A DNA stretch of 64,000 nucleotides, taken from assembly GCA_964480455.1 (NCBI GenBank), contig CAYZQI010000004.1, positions 1 to 64,000 of the forward strand, written 5' to 3'. This document shows positions 1 through 8,038 of this stretch, piece after piece. This DNA is from JAABSX01 sp964480455. Its GTDB lineage: Bacteria; Bacteroidota; Bacteroidia; Cytophagales; Microscillaceae. Both the position numbers and the translations under genes were made by a program. The notes under the pieces are model-generated. The model searched no databases. It saw nothing but the letters and a program-made list of their open reading frames with translations, and was not told where the DNA came from. Within the stretch, counting starts at the first letter, position 1; each line of letters starts with the position of its first letter.

Positions 1-316
1 AACTTTGATGTAAACTTTTACAAGATTTCCCAAAACGATTTATCCAATTATCAATGGTTCTCAAATCAAAACCAAAAGCTTGATGAATAGCCATAGGTGG
101 ACAACCAAACATTAACAGAATCATTACTATTTGAATAATCTCTTGGCTGGTACGCAGCCGATAAAAACCAGTACCTTTACTTATTGTGAAAGTTTTGCCA
201 CAAACTTTACACTTTAAACGCTTTTGCTTCTGAGAATGGATTACTAAGTTTTTCTCCCCTAATTTTCCATACATTGCACAATCTTTGTGCTGACAACTAT
301 ATGCTTGCGGGTTCAT
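1..316 (-). CDS. Transposase, N-terminal part (zinc ribbon plus HTH), partial
   Basis: The frame is open from the ATG at 316 to the window edge, giving about 105 residues. The N-terminus has a zinc-ribbon pattern (a C-x4-C pair, then a C-x2-C pair followed by GKTF). A helix-turn-helix-like stretch follows (IHQAFGFDLRTIDNWINRFG). This zinc ribbon plus HTH layout resembles the InsA part of IS1-type transposases, but the catalytic part is not visible, so the family is an inference. The terminal repeat about 95 bp upstream fits an IS gene reading inward. Whether the element is intact cannot be judged. Confidence 0.7.
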   Translation of the reverse strand, partial: MNPQAYSCQHKDCAMYGKLGEKNLVIHSQKQKRLKCKVCGKTFTISKGTGFYRLRTSQEIIQIVMILLMFGCPPMAIHQAFGFDLRTIDNWINRFGKSCKSLHQS

Positions 317-411
317 TGCTATATTATTTAATGTGATTATTTCATAATATACAATAACCCGCTAACTTTTTAAACAGTTTGAAACCATACACACTTTAAT
401 CAGGGACTACC
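1..411 (-). mobile_element. Insertion sequence end, cut by the left edge
   Basis: One end of an insertion sequence, containing the start of its transposase gene. The outer end is at 411: read inward on the minus strand it begins GGTAGTCCCTGATTAAAGTG and continues GTATGGTTTC. The same terminal pattern, with GGTAGTCC, a 7-base variable stretch and AAGTGTGTATGG in register, occurs at both ends of 7594-7921 and 49273-49452. This supports 411 as the true terminus. The other end and any target duplication lie outside the window. Confidence 0.7.
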
Positions 412-470
412 GTACCAGTTTTTTTGTATTTTCTTTATCTTATAAATTTTATCCAACAATTCCTATAGGG

Positions 471-498
471 ATATAGCACTCTCTATAAAGTGCTATAT
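471..498. terminator. Hairpin between the IS end and the 562-1065 gene
   Basis: A perfect 10-bp stem (ATATAGCACT / AGTGCTATAT) with an 8-nt loop, followed by TTTTAT on the plus strand. It lies downstream of the minus-strand gene ending at 562 and could terminate it, although on that strand no long T run follows. Confidence 0.4.
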
Positions 499-561
499 TT
501 TATCTTGTTGATGATAAGCAATATACCTTGTCAAGATGGCAGACCAAAGTTTATACTGTTT

Positions 562-1065
562 TTATAGACTGCCAATGCCTATCACCTTGGGCTTCTTGAT
601 GGTAGGGTGGTTTTCAGGCACCATGATGCTAATGGGGGCGGGCATACCTGCTACGCCTGCTTTTTTGTCAATCCAGATTTTATAGACTTTGCCCCCGATA
701 GCACTTTCGCCAAAGCCCGTACCTGCTAATGAAGAAAGATTGACGCGTGTAATCTTGATAGGATTGGCATAAAACTTAACATTTTGAAAATCTTTTTTGA
801 GTGAGTAGGGTTTCACACTTTGGCGTAGTGTGATGTTTGCCGCATCTTCATTGACGAGCGAACCGCCAGCTACTGCTGTAAAGCGTGTCGCGCAATCATT
901 GAGGTCTTTGGCATTTATTAGTAAGCTGATGTACTCTGCGAGTACTTGCTTGACCTCAGCAGGTACTCGCGAAGCGGGAATATCATTTGCTCTGCCCTGT
1001 CCAAAAACGCTTGTAGCACATATCATCAATAAAGTAAAAAGGAATAAAACATTGAATTTTTTCAT
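562..1065 (-). CDS. Secreted hypothetical protein
   Basis: About 167 residues. The ATG at 1065 is preferred over an in-frame TTG at 1125 because it places a typical signal peptide at the N-terminus (MKKFNVLFLF, then a hydrophobic core ending at VFGQ), so export by Sec is likely. The mature part has no motif I recognise. It is rich in small residues near GTGFGESAIGG and ends in a basic, Pro-containing tail. It stands alone, divergent from the PAP2 gene at 1267. No function is assigned. Confidence 0.6.
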   Translation of the reverse strand: MKKFNVLFLFTLLMICATSVFGQGRANDIPASRVPAEVKQVLAEYISLLINAKDLNDCATRFTAVAGGSLVNEDAANITLRQSVKPYSLKKDFQNVKFYANPIKITRVNLSSLAGTGFGESAIGGKVYKIWIDKKAGVAGMPAPISIMVPENHPTIKKPKVIGIGSL

Positions 1066-1266
1066 TATTTTTAAATGTTGTTTTAAATGTTTGACAAATT
1101 GTATCTTCTCTTTGATATACTTCAAAAATCGCTTTCAGTTATGTTTTTGAGAGATAATTACTAGGAAAAGTTATCTTCATTTCATTCATAAGTAAGGTAC
1201 ATAGGTTATGAAATCTTAATTTTATTTGCGTACTTGCAATCAAACTAATCTATCAAAAAAAATAAG

Positions 1267-2280
1267 ATGTTCCAGACGGAGTATATCCTTTATTTTCAAT
1301 CTTTTGAGCAGCCTTGGCTTACCCAGTTGATGGTAGGCATCACCTCACTAGGCTACAGAAGTTTCATTATTTTATTTTTGGCTGTGCTACTGTTTGGGAT
1401 AGATTTCCGCAAGGGCTTTATCATCATGCAAACCATGCTTTGGACAGTTTTGGTTACTGTTTTTTTGAAGGAGTATTTTGCTTTGCCACGTCCTTACCAC
1501 GTAGATAGCCGCGTGAAACTCCTCGATGGGGGTCTAGCGAGTGAGCGTGAGCTACACTTTGTAGCTATGGGTGCAAAAACGTTTTGGGAGGGGATTCCGC
1601 AGGCAGTTATCAATTATTATAGAAATTTATCAGTTGGTATTCCTTATGGATTTCCCTCGGGGCATACAAGCATGGCAGTAGCCATTTGGGGAACTACGGC
1701 TTGGCTTTTCAGACCAAAATGGGTCAGGCTGATTTGTTTGCTACTCATTGTTTTAGTGCCTTTTTCTAGGATATATCTTGGAGTACATTTTTTAGCAGAT
1801 GTATTGGGAGGCTATCTGATAGGTATTGTGCTTTTTTGGCTTTTATATCTTTGGGTACTCAAGCCCAAAACATTGAATATGTACCTTAGTGCAAGGAGAT
1901 TTCCCTTCAAGCAATACCCTTTACTCGTTTTATTGTTGTTGCTCAGTCCATTTATATTACTTCCTTTTGTTGAAAAAGAAGCATTAGGTACACTCAGTAC
2001 GTTATGGGGAATGAATGTAGCTTTTGTATATTTGATGCAGCGGGGCTTGCCTATTAGCAACGCAAAGATAGGGATAAGAGTACTGAGAGTCTTGATAGGC
2101 ATAGCATTATTCGTAGGCATTACTGCACTTACAAGTAGGGCTTTGCCCGATACATTAGTTTGGAAATTTGTAGGGGGAGCGTTGGGTGGTATCTTTTTTA
2201 TAGGTGTAAGTACGGAGGTTTGTATTAGATTAGGTTTGTTTAAGCAGGTTTCAAGCGAAATCTTTGCTCAAGAAGTGTAA
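1267..2280 (+). CDS. PAP2-family membrane phosphatase
   Basis: 337 residues, strongly hydrophobic with many membrane helices. All three phosphatase motifs of the PAP2 family are present: K-x6-RP (K68 to R75-P76), PSGH (130-133) and SR-x5-H-x3-D (S167, R168, H174, D178). These are the catalytic histidines and phosphate-binding residues. Such enzymes remove phosphate from undecaprenyl pyrophosphate or phosphatidyl phosphates at the outer face of the inner membrane; the exact substrate is not readable. An extra hydrophobic region of about 120 residues follows the PAP2 core. The stop is only 9 bp from the end of the convergent Uma2 gene. Confidence 0.88.
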   Translation: MFQTEYILYFQSFEQPWLTQLMVGITSLGYRSFIILFLAVLLFGIDFRKGFIIMQTMLWTVLVTVFLKEYFALPRPYHVDSRVKLLDGGLASERELHFVAMGAKTFWEGIPQAVINYYRNLSVGIPYGFPSGHTSMAVAIWGTTAWLFRPKWVRLICLLLIVLVPFSRIYLGVHFLADVLGGYLIGIVLFWLLYLWVLKPKTLNMYLSARRFPFKQYPLLVLLLLLSPFILLPFVEKEALGTLSTLWGMNVAFVYLMQRGLPISNAKIGIRVLRVLIGIALFVGITALTSRALPDTLVWKFVGGALGGIFFIGVSTEVCIRLGLFKQVSSEIFAQEV

Positions 2281-2289
2281 TCTTCAAGG

Positions 2290-2850
2290 CTATGCTGAGG
2301 TAAACAAATCTTCATGAGACAGTTTAAAATTAACTTGGGTAGCCTCAACGGTATGTCCTGCTAAGATTTCGTTTTTGCTTTGATAGGCTTCGCTTGTGGA
2401 GTTGCGATAAACTTCTATTTTTTTTGTGTTTAAATCTATGAGCCAATACTCAGCAATACCTGCCTGAGCATACAGCGGAGCTTTTATGAGGCGGTCGTAT
2501 TCGGCTGAACTATCTGCCACTTCTATCAACAGCAACACATCACTAGGGCGTGGGTGTGCCGGGGCATAAAAATCAGGTTTAGGTTTGAGCAGTAATATAT
2601 CAGGCTGAGGTTCAGAGTGTGAGTCTAAGTAGAGTGGATTTTGGATTCTCACAATGGTTTCATCTTTGATGAACTTCCTCAATAGCATATTGAGCTTATC
2701 CACGTAGCTTGCGTGTAGGCTTCCGATAGGGCTCATATAAATAATTTCTCCTTTGATTAACTCTACCTGACGCTCGGGCAACTTATCTTCCTTCCCTAAA
2801 AAGTAGTATAGCTCTACATCTATCAAGTATTTTTGAGGTGCTGTTAGCAT
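2290..2850 (-). CDS. Uma2-family putative endonuclease (DUF820)
   Basis: 186 residues. The typical Uma2 path is visible: VELIKGEIIYMSPIGSLHA near the start, then EPQPDILLL, LLIEVADSS, and KAPLYAQAGIAEYWLID. Together these form a PD-(D/E)XK nuclease-like core, with the Asp of PDILL, the Glu of IEV and the following Lys as likely metal and catalytic residues. Uma2 proteins are abundant in cyanobacteria and Bacteroidetes, usually as stand-alone genes of unclear role. It is convergent with the PAP2 gene and not in an operon. Confidence 0.85.
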   Translation of the reverse strand: MLTAPQKYLIDVELYYFLGKEDKLPERQVELIKGEIIYMSPIGSLHASYVDKLNMLLRKFIKDETIVRIQNPLYLDSHSEPQPDILLLKPKPDFYAPAHPRPSDVLLLIEVADSSAEYDRLIKAPLYAQAGIAEYWLIDLNTKKIEVYRNSTSEAYQSKNEILAGHTVEATQVNFKLSHEDLFTSA

Positions 2851-3048
2851 TGTTTTGTCAGTGTTGGTTTAAACAAAATTAAGCTGTTTTCACTCAAAAA
2901 GCAAGTAAAAACAGCACTATCTTACAGACCTAAGCACCTAGCTGCTGAGTGATGTGTTGAAAACTAAGAAATGACTTATTTTAAGTAAAGTATTAATTTT
3001 CAATTGGTTAAAACTAGGAAGCCAAGAAAATCCTAAGCTACTTATTGT

Positions 3049-3525
3049 TTAATCTTCTAATTTACTTTTTTGCTTTGCTTGTGCTAAATCAATAGAACCT
3101 TTGCCTAGTGCTAGTGCAATAGGCATATAAATCTCAAGGATTCCTTGAAAGTAGGCAAGGCAAGCACACGCAAAGGCATTGTCCCAGCTTTGGGTAGCTT
3201 GCGCAAGAAATAGATTGAGTTTAAGCGTAATTTTATTTTCTTGAAGACTAAAACTGCCACTAGGTAGGTGATTGTTCAGAAAGAACAAAAACTCCATTAA
3301 ATCCTGATTGGCAGTTACTTCGCTAGATTGGTGCATGAAATTGATGATAAAGGTATTGGGGATACCTTCGTCTGGATGCAGGAGGTGTAAATAACAAGCA
3401 AAAGGACTGTCTTCCCGTTGAAAAGCAAGTAGTTGTAAGCCATCTTCTTGCAAGAGTTCATGCTCGAAACCCATTTCTGCGAGGTTTTGGCTCAGGTGTT
3501 GGTAAATCTGGTGTGATGCTAACAT
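3049..3525 (-). CDS. Hypothetical protein, YbjN/secretion-chaperone-like pattern
   Basis: 158 residues, no signal peptide and no membrane helix. The succession of an N-terminal helix, a strand-rich middle (LQLLAF, FACYLHLL, NTFIINFMHQ), a helix (LMEFLFFLNNHLP) and further strands recalls YbjN-like proteins, whose fold resembles type III secretion chaperones. This is pattern-level resemblance, not a firm assignment. It lies 88 bp downstream of the DUF4157 gene on the same strand and may be co-transcribed with it, so a chaperone role for that product is possible. Confidence 0.6.
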   Translation of the reverse strand: MLASHQIYQHLSQNLAEMGFEHELLQEDGLQLLAFQREDSPFACYLHLLHPDEGIPNTFIINFMHQSSEVTANQDLMEFLFFLNNHLPSGSFSLQENKITLKLNLFLAQATQSWDNAFACACLAYFQGILEIYMPIALALGKGSIDLAQAKQKSKLED

Positions 3526-3613
3526 ACAATATTATTTTTATCAAAAATGGCTATAGCGTTTTCATTTAAAAAAACCTACGGCCAAGCAGTTAGTTGGCTT
3601 GATGATAGTGCCG

Positions 3614-4945
3614 TTAAAGAATTGCAGCTTTCTCTTTGGGTGGAATCAAGTCTAAGATGATATTTTTGACATCTGGGGGTAGCTTATCCAAGTATTCATT
3701 TACTTTTTCTTTAGCTGCATCGGTAAGCATTTGTTTGCCAACTCCTTTGGCATCATCTAGGGCTTCCTCTCCAAATGCTTTAATGTCGGGCATTTCACCG
3801 TTCTGGATACCATCTTTGATAGAACCTAGCCCTTTTTCTACTTGTCGCTGTCCAAATTCTTTTACTTCGGGTGGGAGTTTGTTGATGAGGTCTTTGATGT
3901 CATCTGGTATGGCTTGTGGCACAAGTTCTTTGGCTACATCAATGCCTCCTGTGGCTGCATCTTTGCCAAACTGCTTGAGCTCGTCACCGCTAGGTAGTCT
4001 GCCTTCTCCAAGAGAGCCTTCGGCAAGTTGCCCACCTTTTTCTAGTAGTCCTTCAATATAAGTGCGCAGTTCTGGGGGCATATTATTTGCCATCTCTACG
4101 AGTTGAGGTGGCATGGCTTCGGCAAGTTTAGTTTTTGCTTGTTGAGCGAGTTCAGTTCCTTTTTGTTCTGCAAAGTCTCCAGCCATATCTATGCCCTTAT
4201 TGGTCAGTTCATCGGCCATATTACGGATTTCAGGCGGAATCATATCTTTGTATTCTTGCGGAATCATATCTACTACTTTACTTTTCAGCACTCCTAATCC
4301 TTTTTTGACTAAATTGCCAAAGAAGCCCTGCACAGGAGCCTGAGAGGCATGGGAAGCATTAGGAGTACTTTGTGCAAGTTTGTTTTGTGATATGGGCTGA
4401 AGGTTGGCAGCTTTTGCACCTTGTTGGTCTGCTTCTGCTTCTAGTTGTTGGTCTGCATTGACGGGTACGCCCCCAAGGTTGAGTTCAGGTTTTACTTTGC
4501 CGCTGCGCTGCTGCACTACGTGCGCGAGTTCGTGTCCTATGAGTGCTTGTCCTTTTTTGCTTTCAGGCTCAAATTTTCCTTTAGCAAAATGGACATCGCT
4601 ACCCTGAGTGAAAGCCAAAGCACCCATTTTTTGTGCTTTGGGCGAGTCTTTTTGAATTTTCACATCTGAAAAATCAGTTCCAAAAGACTGTTCCATCTGT
4701 GTTTGTACCTGTGGAGGAAGTCCATTGCCATTGTCTTCTTTCTTCTGAACTGTATCCACTGAGAAGGGATTGCTAGTGGGTGTTTGCCCTTGTGAGAAAG
4801 GGTTCTGCTGCAAATTTGCATCAGTTTTGAAGGGGTCTTGATAAGCATTTTCTACATTCAAGAAAGGGTTTTGATGCTGTGTTTCTGCCTTGTGCTTTTT
4901 CTCTACCTTAGAGGGTTGGGTCTTTCTCTGTGCAATTGTTTTCAT
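3614..4945 (-). CDS. DUF4157 (eCIS core domain) protein with C-terminal repeats
   Basis: 443 residues, no signal peptide. The first ~70 residues repeat short (N/D)PF motifs (QNPF, QDPF, QNPF, SNPF). A DUF4157 domain follows: LPPQVQTQMEQSFGTDFSDV, then a putative zinc-metallopeptidase motif in GHELAHVVQQ (HExxH), then a downstream LEAEAD. The rest (~215-443) consists of about five divergent 40-50-residue repeats, each opening with a (I/L/M)PP(E/Q/D) helix and ending in an Ala/Gly-rich amphipathic helix. DUF4157 is known as a domain of cargo of extracellular contractile injection systems. No sheath, tube or baseplate gene is present here, so this is an orphan. Confidence 0.82.
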   Translation of the reverse strand: MKTIAQRKTQPSKVEKKHKAETQHQNPFLNVENAYQDPFKTDANLQQNPFSQGQTPTSNPFSVDTVQKKEDNGNGLPPQVQTQMEQSFGTDFSDVKIQKDSPKAQKMGALAFTQGSDVHFAKGKFEPESKKGQALIGHELAHVVQQRSGKVKPELNLGGVPVNADQQLEAEADQQGAKAANLQPISQNKLAQSTPNASHASQAPVQGFFGNLVKKGLGVLKSKVVDMIPQEYKDMIPPEIRNMADELTNKGIDMAGDFAEQKGTELAQQAKTKLAEAMPPQLVEMANNMPPELRTYIEGLLEKGGQLAEGSLGEGRLPSGDELKQFGKDAATGGIDVAKELVPQAIPDDIKDLINKLPPEVKEFGQRQVEKGLGSIKDGIQNGEMPDIKAFGEEALDDAKGVGKQMLTDAAKEKVNEYLDKLPPDVKNIILDLIPPKEKAAIL

Positions 4946-5425
4946 AGAAAAGTACTTATTTGAATAATTGAAATGTAAGGTAGGGAAAAAAAGGGAGTAA
5001 AAAAATATTCTCTTATTTTTTTTCGAAAATTGTCAGAAAACTCGAAATCTGAGATAGCTTGTCCTCGTGAAAATCATTGGAAGAATGATTTTCTTAGCAA
5101 TTATCCAAACAAATGAGTGGATTTGTGTTTTTTGTAGAATAGCTATAAAGGTAGGACTAACTACATTAAAAGCAACTGTATCATCATAAAACTTAACCAA
5201 ACTTATGTAACTTTTTTTTAATACAACGTTAATAGACTAAATCAAATATAAGGTAATGCACAATGCAAACCAATAGTTTTGCAAGGATTTTAGGCAATTA
5301 CAAAAACATTTCTTTTTTTTGGAGAAATATTTGTTAATTGACACTACAAATTATTACAGACCTTTTCAATTGATGCGCATAGCTTAAAATTCAACATTTA
5401 CAAATCACGATTAGATACTAAATAT
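4946..5425. other. Intergenic region, divergent promoters
   Basis: 480 bp of AT-rich DNA between the divergently transcribed DUF4157 and exchanger genes. A -7-like TAGTTTTG (5274-5281) reads toward the exchanger but has no TTG at the proper distance. No ORF or RNA gene is visible. Confidence 0.5.
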
Positions 5426-6547
5426 ATGTCGCTTTGGCTTTCCCTATTGATTATTTTCATAAGTTTATATGTCATGTCGGAGATTGTTGATAAGTATTTT
5501 ATCAAAAGCTTAGACAATATTGCTCACTGGTTGAAAATGCCTCAAAGCGTAGCTGGAGCCACCCTTCTTGCATTTGGTACAAGCACCCCCGAAATTTCAA
5601 CTGCTTTATTTGCATTATTTTTAGAAGGTGCAAACCCTGCCACGGGCATAGGTACTATTGTTGGTTCGGCTATTTTTCAAATTTTAGTAGTAATTGGTTT
5701 TGCAGCTTTTGTAAGAACTTCACAGCTTAATTGGCGTCCTGTCATTAGAGATAGTTTTTTCTATGCGCTTTCTATCATTTTGTTAATTTGGTTCATTCAT
5801 GATGACAAACTCACCCTTTACGAAGCCCTTGCTTTTGTTGGGTTTTATGTTTTTTATTTATTTGCACTTTTTTTATGGGTTATTTATGTAAAAGAAGAAA
5901 GCTTGGAAGCAGAGGTTAAAAATACTGAAATACCTCAACCGCTTGCAAGTGTAGAAAAAGAAGTAGAAGCTCAAAGAGGTATTCCGCGCAAAAACCTACT
6001 TGTTATCACTAGAAAGTTAATAGGTTATCCTATTGACGCTACTTTGGGGCTATTGCCAGATGTAGAAAAGAAGCAATCTTGGACTATTCCTGTGTTTTTG
6101 ATTTCACTTTCTGTTATCGGCTATGCGTGTTATTGGCTGGTGATAGCTGCCGAGCAGTTTGCACTCTTGCTCAATATTCCTCCAGCCATAGTTGCTCTCA
6201 CTATTTTGGCGGGTGGGTCTTCTATTCCAGAAATGGTATCATCTGCGGTAGTATCTAGGCAAGGCAGAGGTGATATGGCCATTGCCAATGCTATAGGGAG
6301 CAATATTTTTGATATCTTGATGAGTTTGGGCTTACCAGTCTTGATTTTTATTCTCGTAAAAGGAACTTCTCTCAATGACTTAGGAGGCAGCCAGATAAAT
6401 TCTTCAGTAATGCTTTTATTTATTTCTTTGTTGCTTGTTGTGGGTTTATTAGCTGTGCTGAGATTTAGAGCAACACGTTTATTTGGTGTTTTTCTGATGA
6501 GCTTATATGTACTTTATGTGGCTGGAGCTTATCTAAGTTGGTTTTAG
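5426..6547 (+). CDS. Na+/Ca2+ exchanger-family cation antiporter
   Basis: 373 residues, inner-membrane protein of the CaCA family. The two inverted alpha repeats are clear: GATLLAFGTSTPEISTALFA with GTIVGSAIFQI in the first half, and ILAGGSSIPEMVSSAV with ANAIGSNIFDI in the second. The Glu of TPE and PE and the GS(A/N)IF segments are the cation-binding elements. The halves are joined by a cytoplasmic loop of about 65 residues (roughly 155-220). The family exports Ca2+ in exchange for Na+, H+ or K+; the coupling ion is not readable. Solitary gene. Confidence 0.88.
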   Translation: MSLWLSLLIIFISLYVMSEIVDKYFIKSLDNIAHWLKMPQSVAGATLLAFGTSTPEISTALFALFLEGANPATGIGTIVGSAIFQILVVIGFAAFVRTSQLNWRPVIRDSFFYALSIILLIWFIHDDKLTLYEALAFVGFYVFYLFALFLWVIYVKEESLEAEVKNTEIPQPLASVEKEVEAQRGIPRKNLLVITRKLIGYPIDATLGLLPDVEKKQSWTIPVFLISLSVIGYACYWLVIAAEQFALLLNIPPAIVALTILAGGSSIPEMVSSAVVSRQGRGDMAIANAIGSNIFDILMSLGLPVLIFILVKGTSLNDLGGSQINSSVMLLFISLLLVVGLLAVLRFRATRLFGVFLMSLYVLYVAGAYLSWF

Positions 6548-6641
6548 TTGTAAGTTAGGGTGCGTTTTTGTACAAACTTTGCCTTGTACAGAGCGTATGT
6601 AAAGTTAGCTGCCTTTTATTTTATAATAACTTTAATACAAA

Positions 6642-6821
6642 ATGACCATTTACGTAAGTACACAGTACGAAGCAAATCAATTCAAAGTATATCTAGCAAG
6701 TAATAAAAAAGCACTCAAAGAATTAGGATTTCAACAAATCAAAACTTTCAAGACCGAACCCAAAGCTATTATGTGGATTAACGAAAGCTATCTTCACCAC
6801 GAAAAAATTTACCTTTTCTAG
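6642..6821 (+). CDS. Small hypothetical protein, 59 residues
   Basis: An open frame from ATG 6642 to TAG 6819-6821, coding for a soluble protein that begins MTIYVSTQYEANQFKVYL. Composition and codon use look coding (Lys/Glu/Gln-rich with regularly spaced hydrophobics), unlike the flanking AT-rich spacers. It has no motif I recognise, no signal and no cysteine. It lies 119 bp upstream of apt in the same direction, so co-transcription is possible. Confidence 0.55.
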   Translation: MTIYVSTQYEANQFKVYLASNKKALKELGFQQIKTFKTEPKAIMWINESYLHHEKIYLF

Positions 6822-6940
6822 AAAAAATCCCAAGAAAGCCTTTTTTATAAGAAAACGAGCCTTTGCCCAAAAGATAGTTTGCAAAGCACGCTTTTTTGTA
6901 CCAATTTTGAAATTCATAACAAGCCGTAATTTTAAAACCA

Positions 6941-7459
6941 ATGAGCGATTATTTCAAACAACACATCAGAGATGTAAAAGACTTTCCAAAAGAAGGAATT
7001 ATTTTCAAAGATATTACGACCCTGCTCAAAGACCCCAAAGCACTCAAAGAAGCAGGTGAGGCACTGTTAGCATTTACCGAAGGGCTGTCCGTAGATATTG
7101 TGGCAGGTATAGAATCTAGAGGGTTTATATTTGGAATGTACCTCGCCGAAAGGCTCGGCGCAGGCTTTGTACCCATCCGCAAACCCGGAAAGCTACCCGC
7201 CAAAACACTTTCACAGTCGTATGAATTAGAATACGGCAATGATATCATAGAAATACACGAAGACGCTCTCTTTGAAGGGGCAAAAGTATTGCTTCATGAT
7301 GATTTACTCGCCACAGGAGGTACTGCCGCCGCCGCCGCACAGCTAATAGAAAAAGCTGGCGGCTCGGTAACGCAAGTTTCTTTTCTGATAGAATTAGATT
7401 TCTTGAAGGGACGCAAGCGACTACAAAATCATGATGTACGCTCACTAATTCATTATTGA
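6941..7459 (+). CDS. apt: Adenine phosphoribosyltransferase
   Basis: 172 residues, the usual length for Apt. It converts adenine and PRPP to AMP and pyrophosphate in cytosolic purine salvage. The N-terminus (IRDVKDFPKEGIIFKDITTL) is the adenine-binding hood; AGIESRGFIFG and FVPIRKPGKLP are family signatures. The PRPP-binding motif is VLLHDDLLATGGTA, close to the usual VLIVDDLLATGGT. All key residues are present. No partner gene adjoins it apart from the small ORF upstream. Confidence 0.96.
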   Translation: MSDYFKQHIRDVKDFPKEGIIFKDITTLLKDPKALKEAGEALLAFTEGLSVDIVAGIESRGFIFGMYLAERLGAGFVPIRKPGKLPAKTLSQSYELEYGNDIIEIHEDALFEGAKVLLHDDLLATGGTAAAAAQLIEKAGGSVTQVSFLIELDFLKGRKRLQNHDVRSLIHY

Positions 7460-8038
7460 TTGTTAAGCCCCAAAGTACAAAAGTCAAAAATAGCGGTACT
7501 TTTGATTTTAGCTAAGAAAAATGAAAAAAACTCTCTGTATTTTCGTTTGTAACTCATTGAAAATCAGTTAATTGACTTAGCTAGAAGCTAGGCGGCAGTC
7601 CAACCACTAAGTATGTATGGCTTTTTTAGCTGTTTTCTCGTTTTCCTTTGAAGTGAAAGTAAGGATTTCTATCTCTAAACCAAACCCCAAGAAAGGATAA
7701 ATAGAAGTGCGCCCCGCTGGGGCTAATGCCCCTGAGGTCTTGTAATGCTACCAACCGAGTGCCTTTACAAAGCTTTTTGAGTACCGTAGGTAGTATTGAA
7801 ATAATTTATGCTTAGCTCCGTAGGAGCGTCTTGTCTTTCTTAACATTAATGTAGAACTCATCGCCACTGCCCTGAGGTGAGAACCGCTAAAAAACCATAC
7901 GCACTTCATTGTTGGACTACCAACCTTTTGGTATTTGTACACTATTGATGGTCAGACACTTTATTAAATCAACAATTAATAATTTACCAATCCTTGGGTT
8001 AGGTTATTTTTGAAAATAAGGTTTTCTGCAATAAAATT
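7460..8038. other. Intergenic region occupied mainly by a repeat element
   Basis: 579 bp between apt and the convergent E2 gene. Most of it is the inverted-repeat element at 7594-7921. The flanks show no ORF; a weak 7-bp hairpin (7478-7484 / 7498-7504) follows apt. Confidence 0.6.
7594..7921. mobile_element. Non-autonomous IS-related (MITE-like) element
   Basis: 328 bp with no plausible gene, bounded by imperfect inverted repeats. Reading inward, the left end is GGCAGTCCAACCACTAAGTA then TGTATGG, and the right end is GGTAGTCCAACAATGAAGTG then CGTATGG; both continue into a TTTTTTAGC-like stretch. These match the terminal repeat of the IS at 411 and both ends of 49273-49452. The interior holds a small GC-rich hairpin (GCCCCGCTGGGGC) and GCTCCGTAGGAGC. 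No target duplication is visible in the flanks. Confidence 0.65.

Noticed and set aside
830..1150. A plus-strand ORF of 106 residues
   Set aside because: Antisense to the secreted protein gene at 562-1065, with low-complexity Cys/Ser/Leu composition typical of shadow frames.
3636..4061. A 141-residue plus-strand ORF opposite the DUF4157 gene
   Set aside because: Its Ser/Pro repeats mirror the repeats of the gene on the other strand, so it is a shadow.
7584..7931. Target-site duplication around the 7594-7921 element
   Set aside because: The flanking 8-10 bp (GAAGCTAGGC on the left, AACCTTTTGG on the right) do not match.
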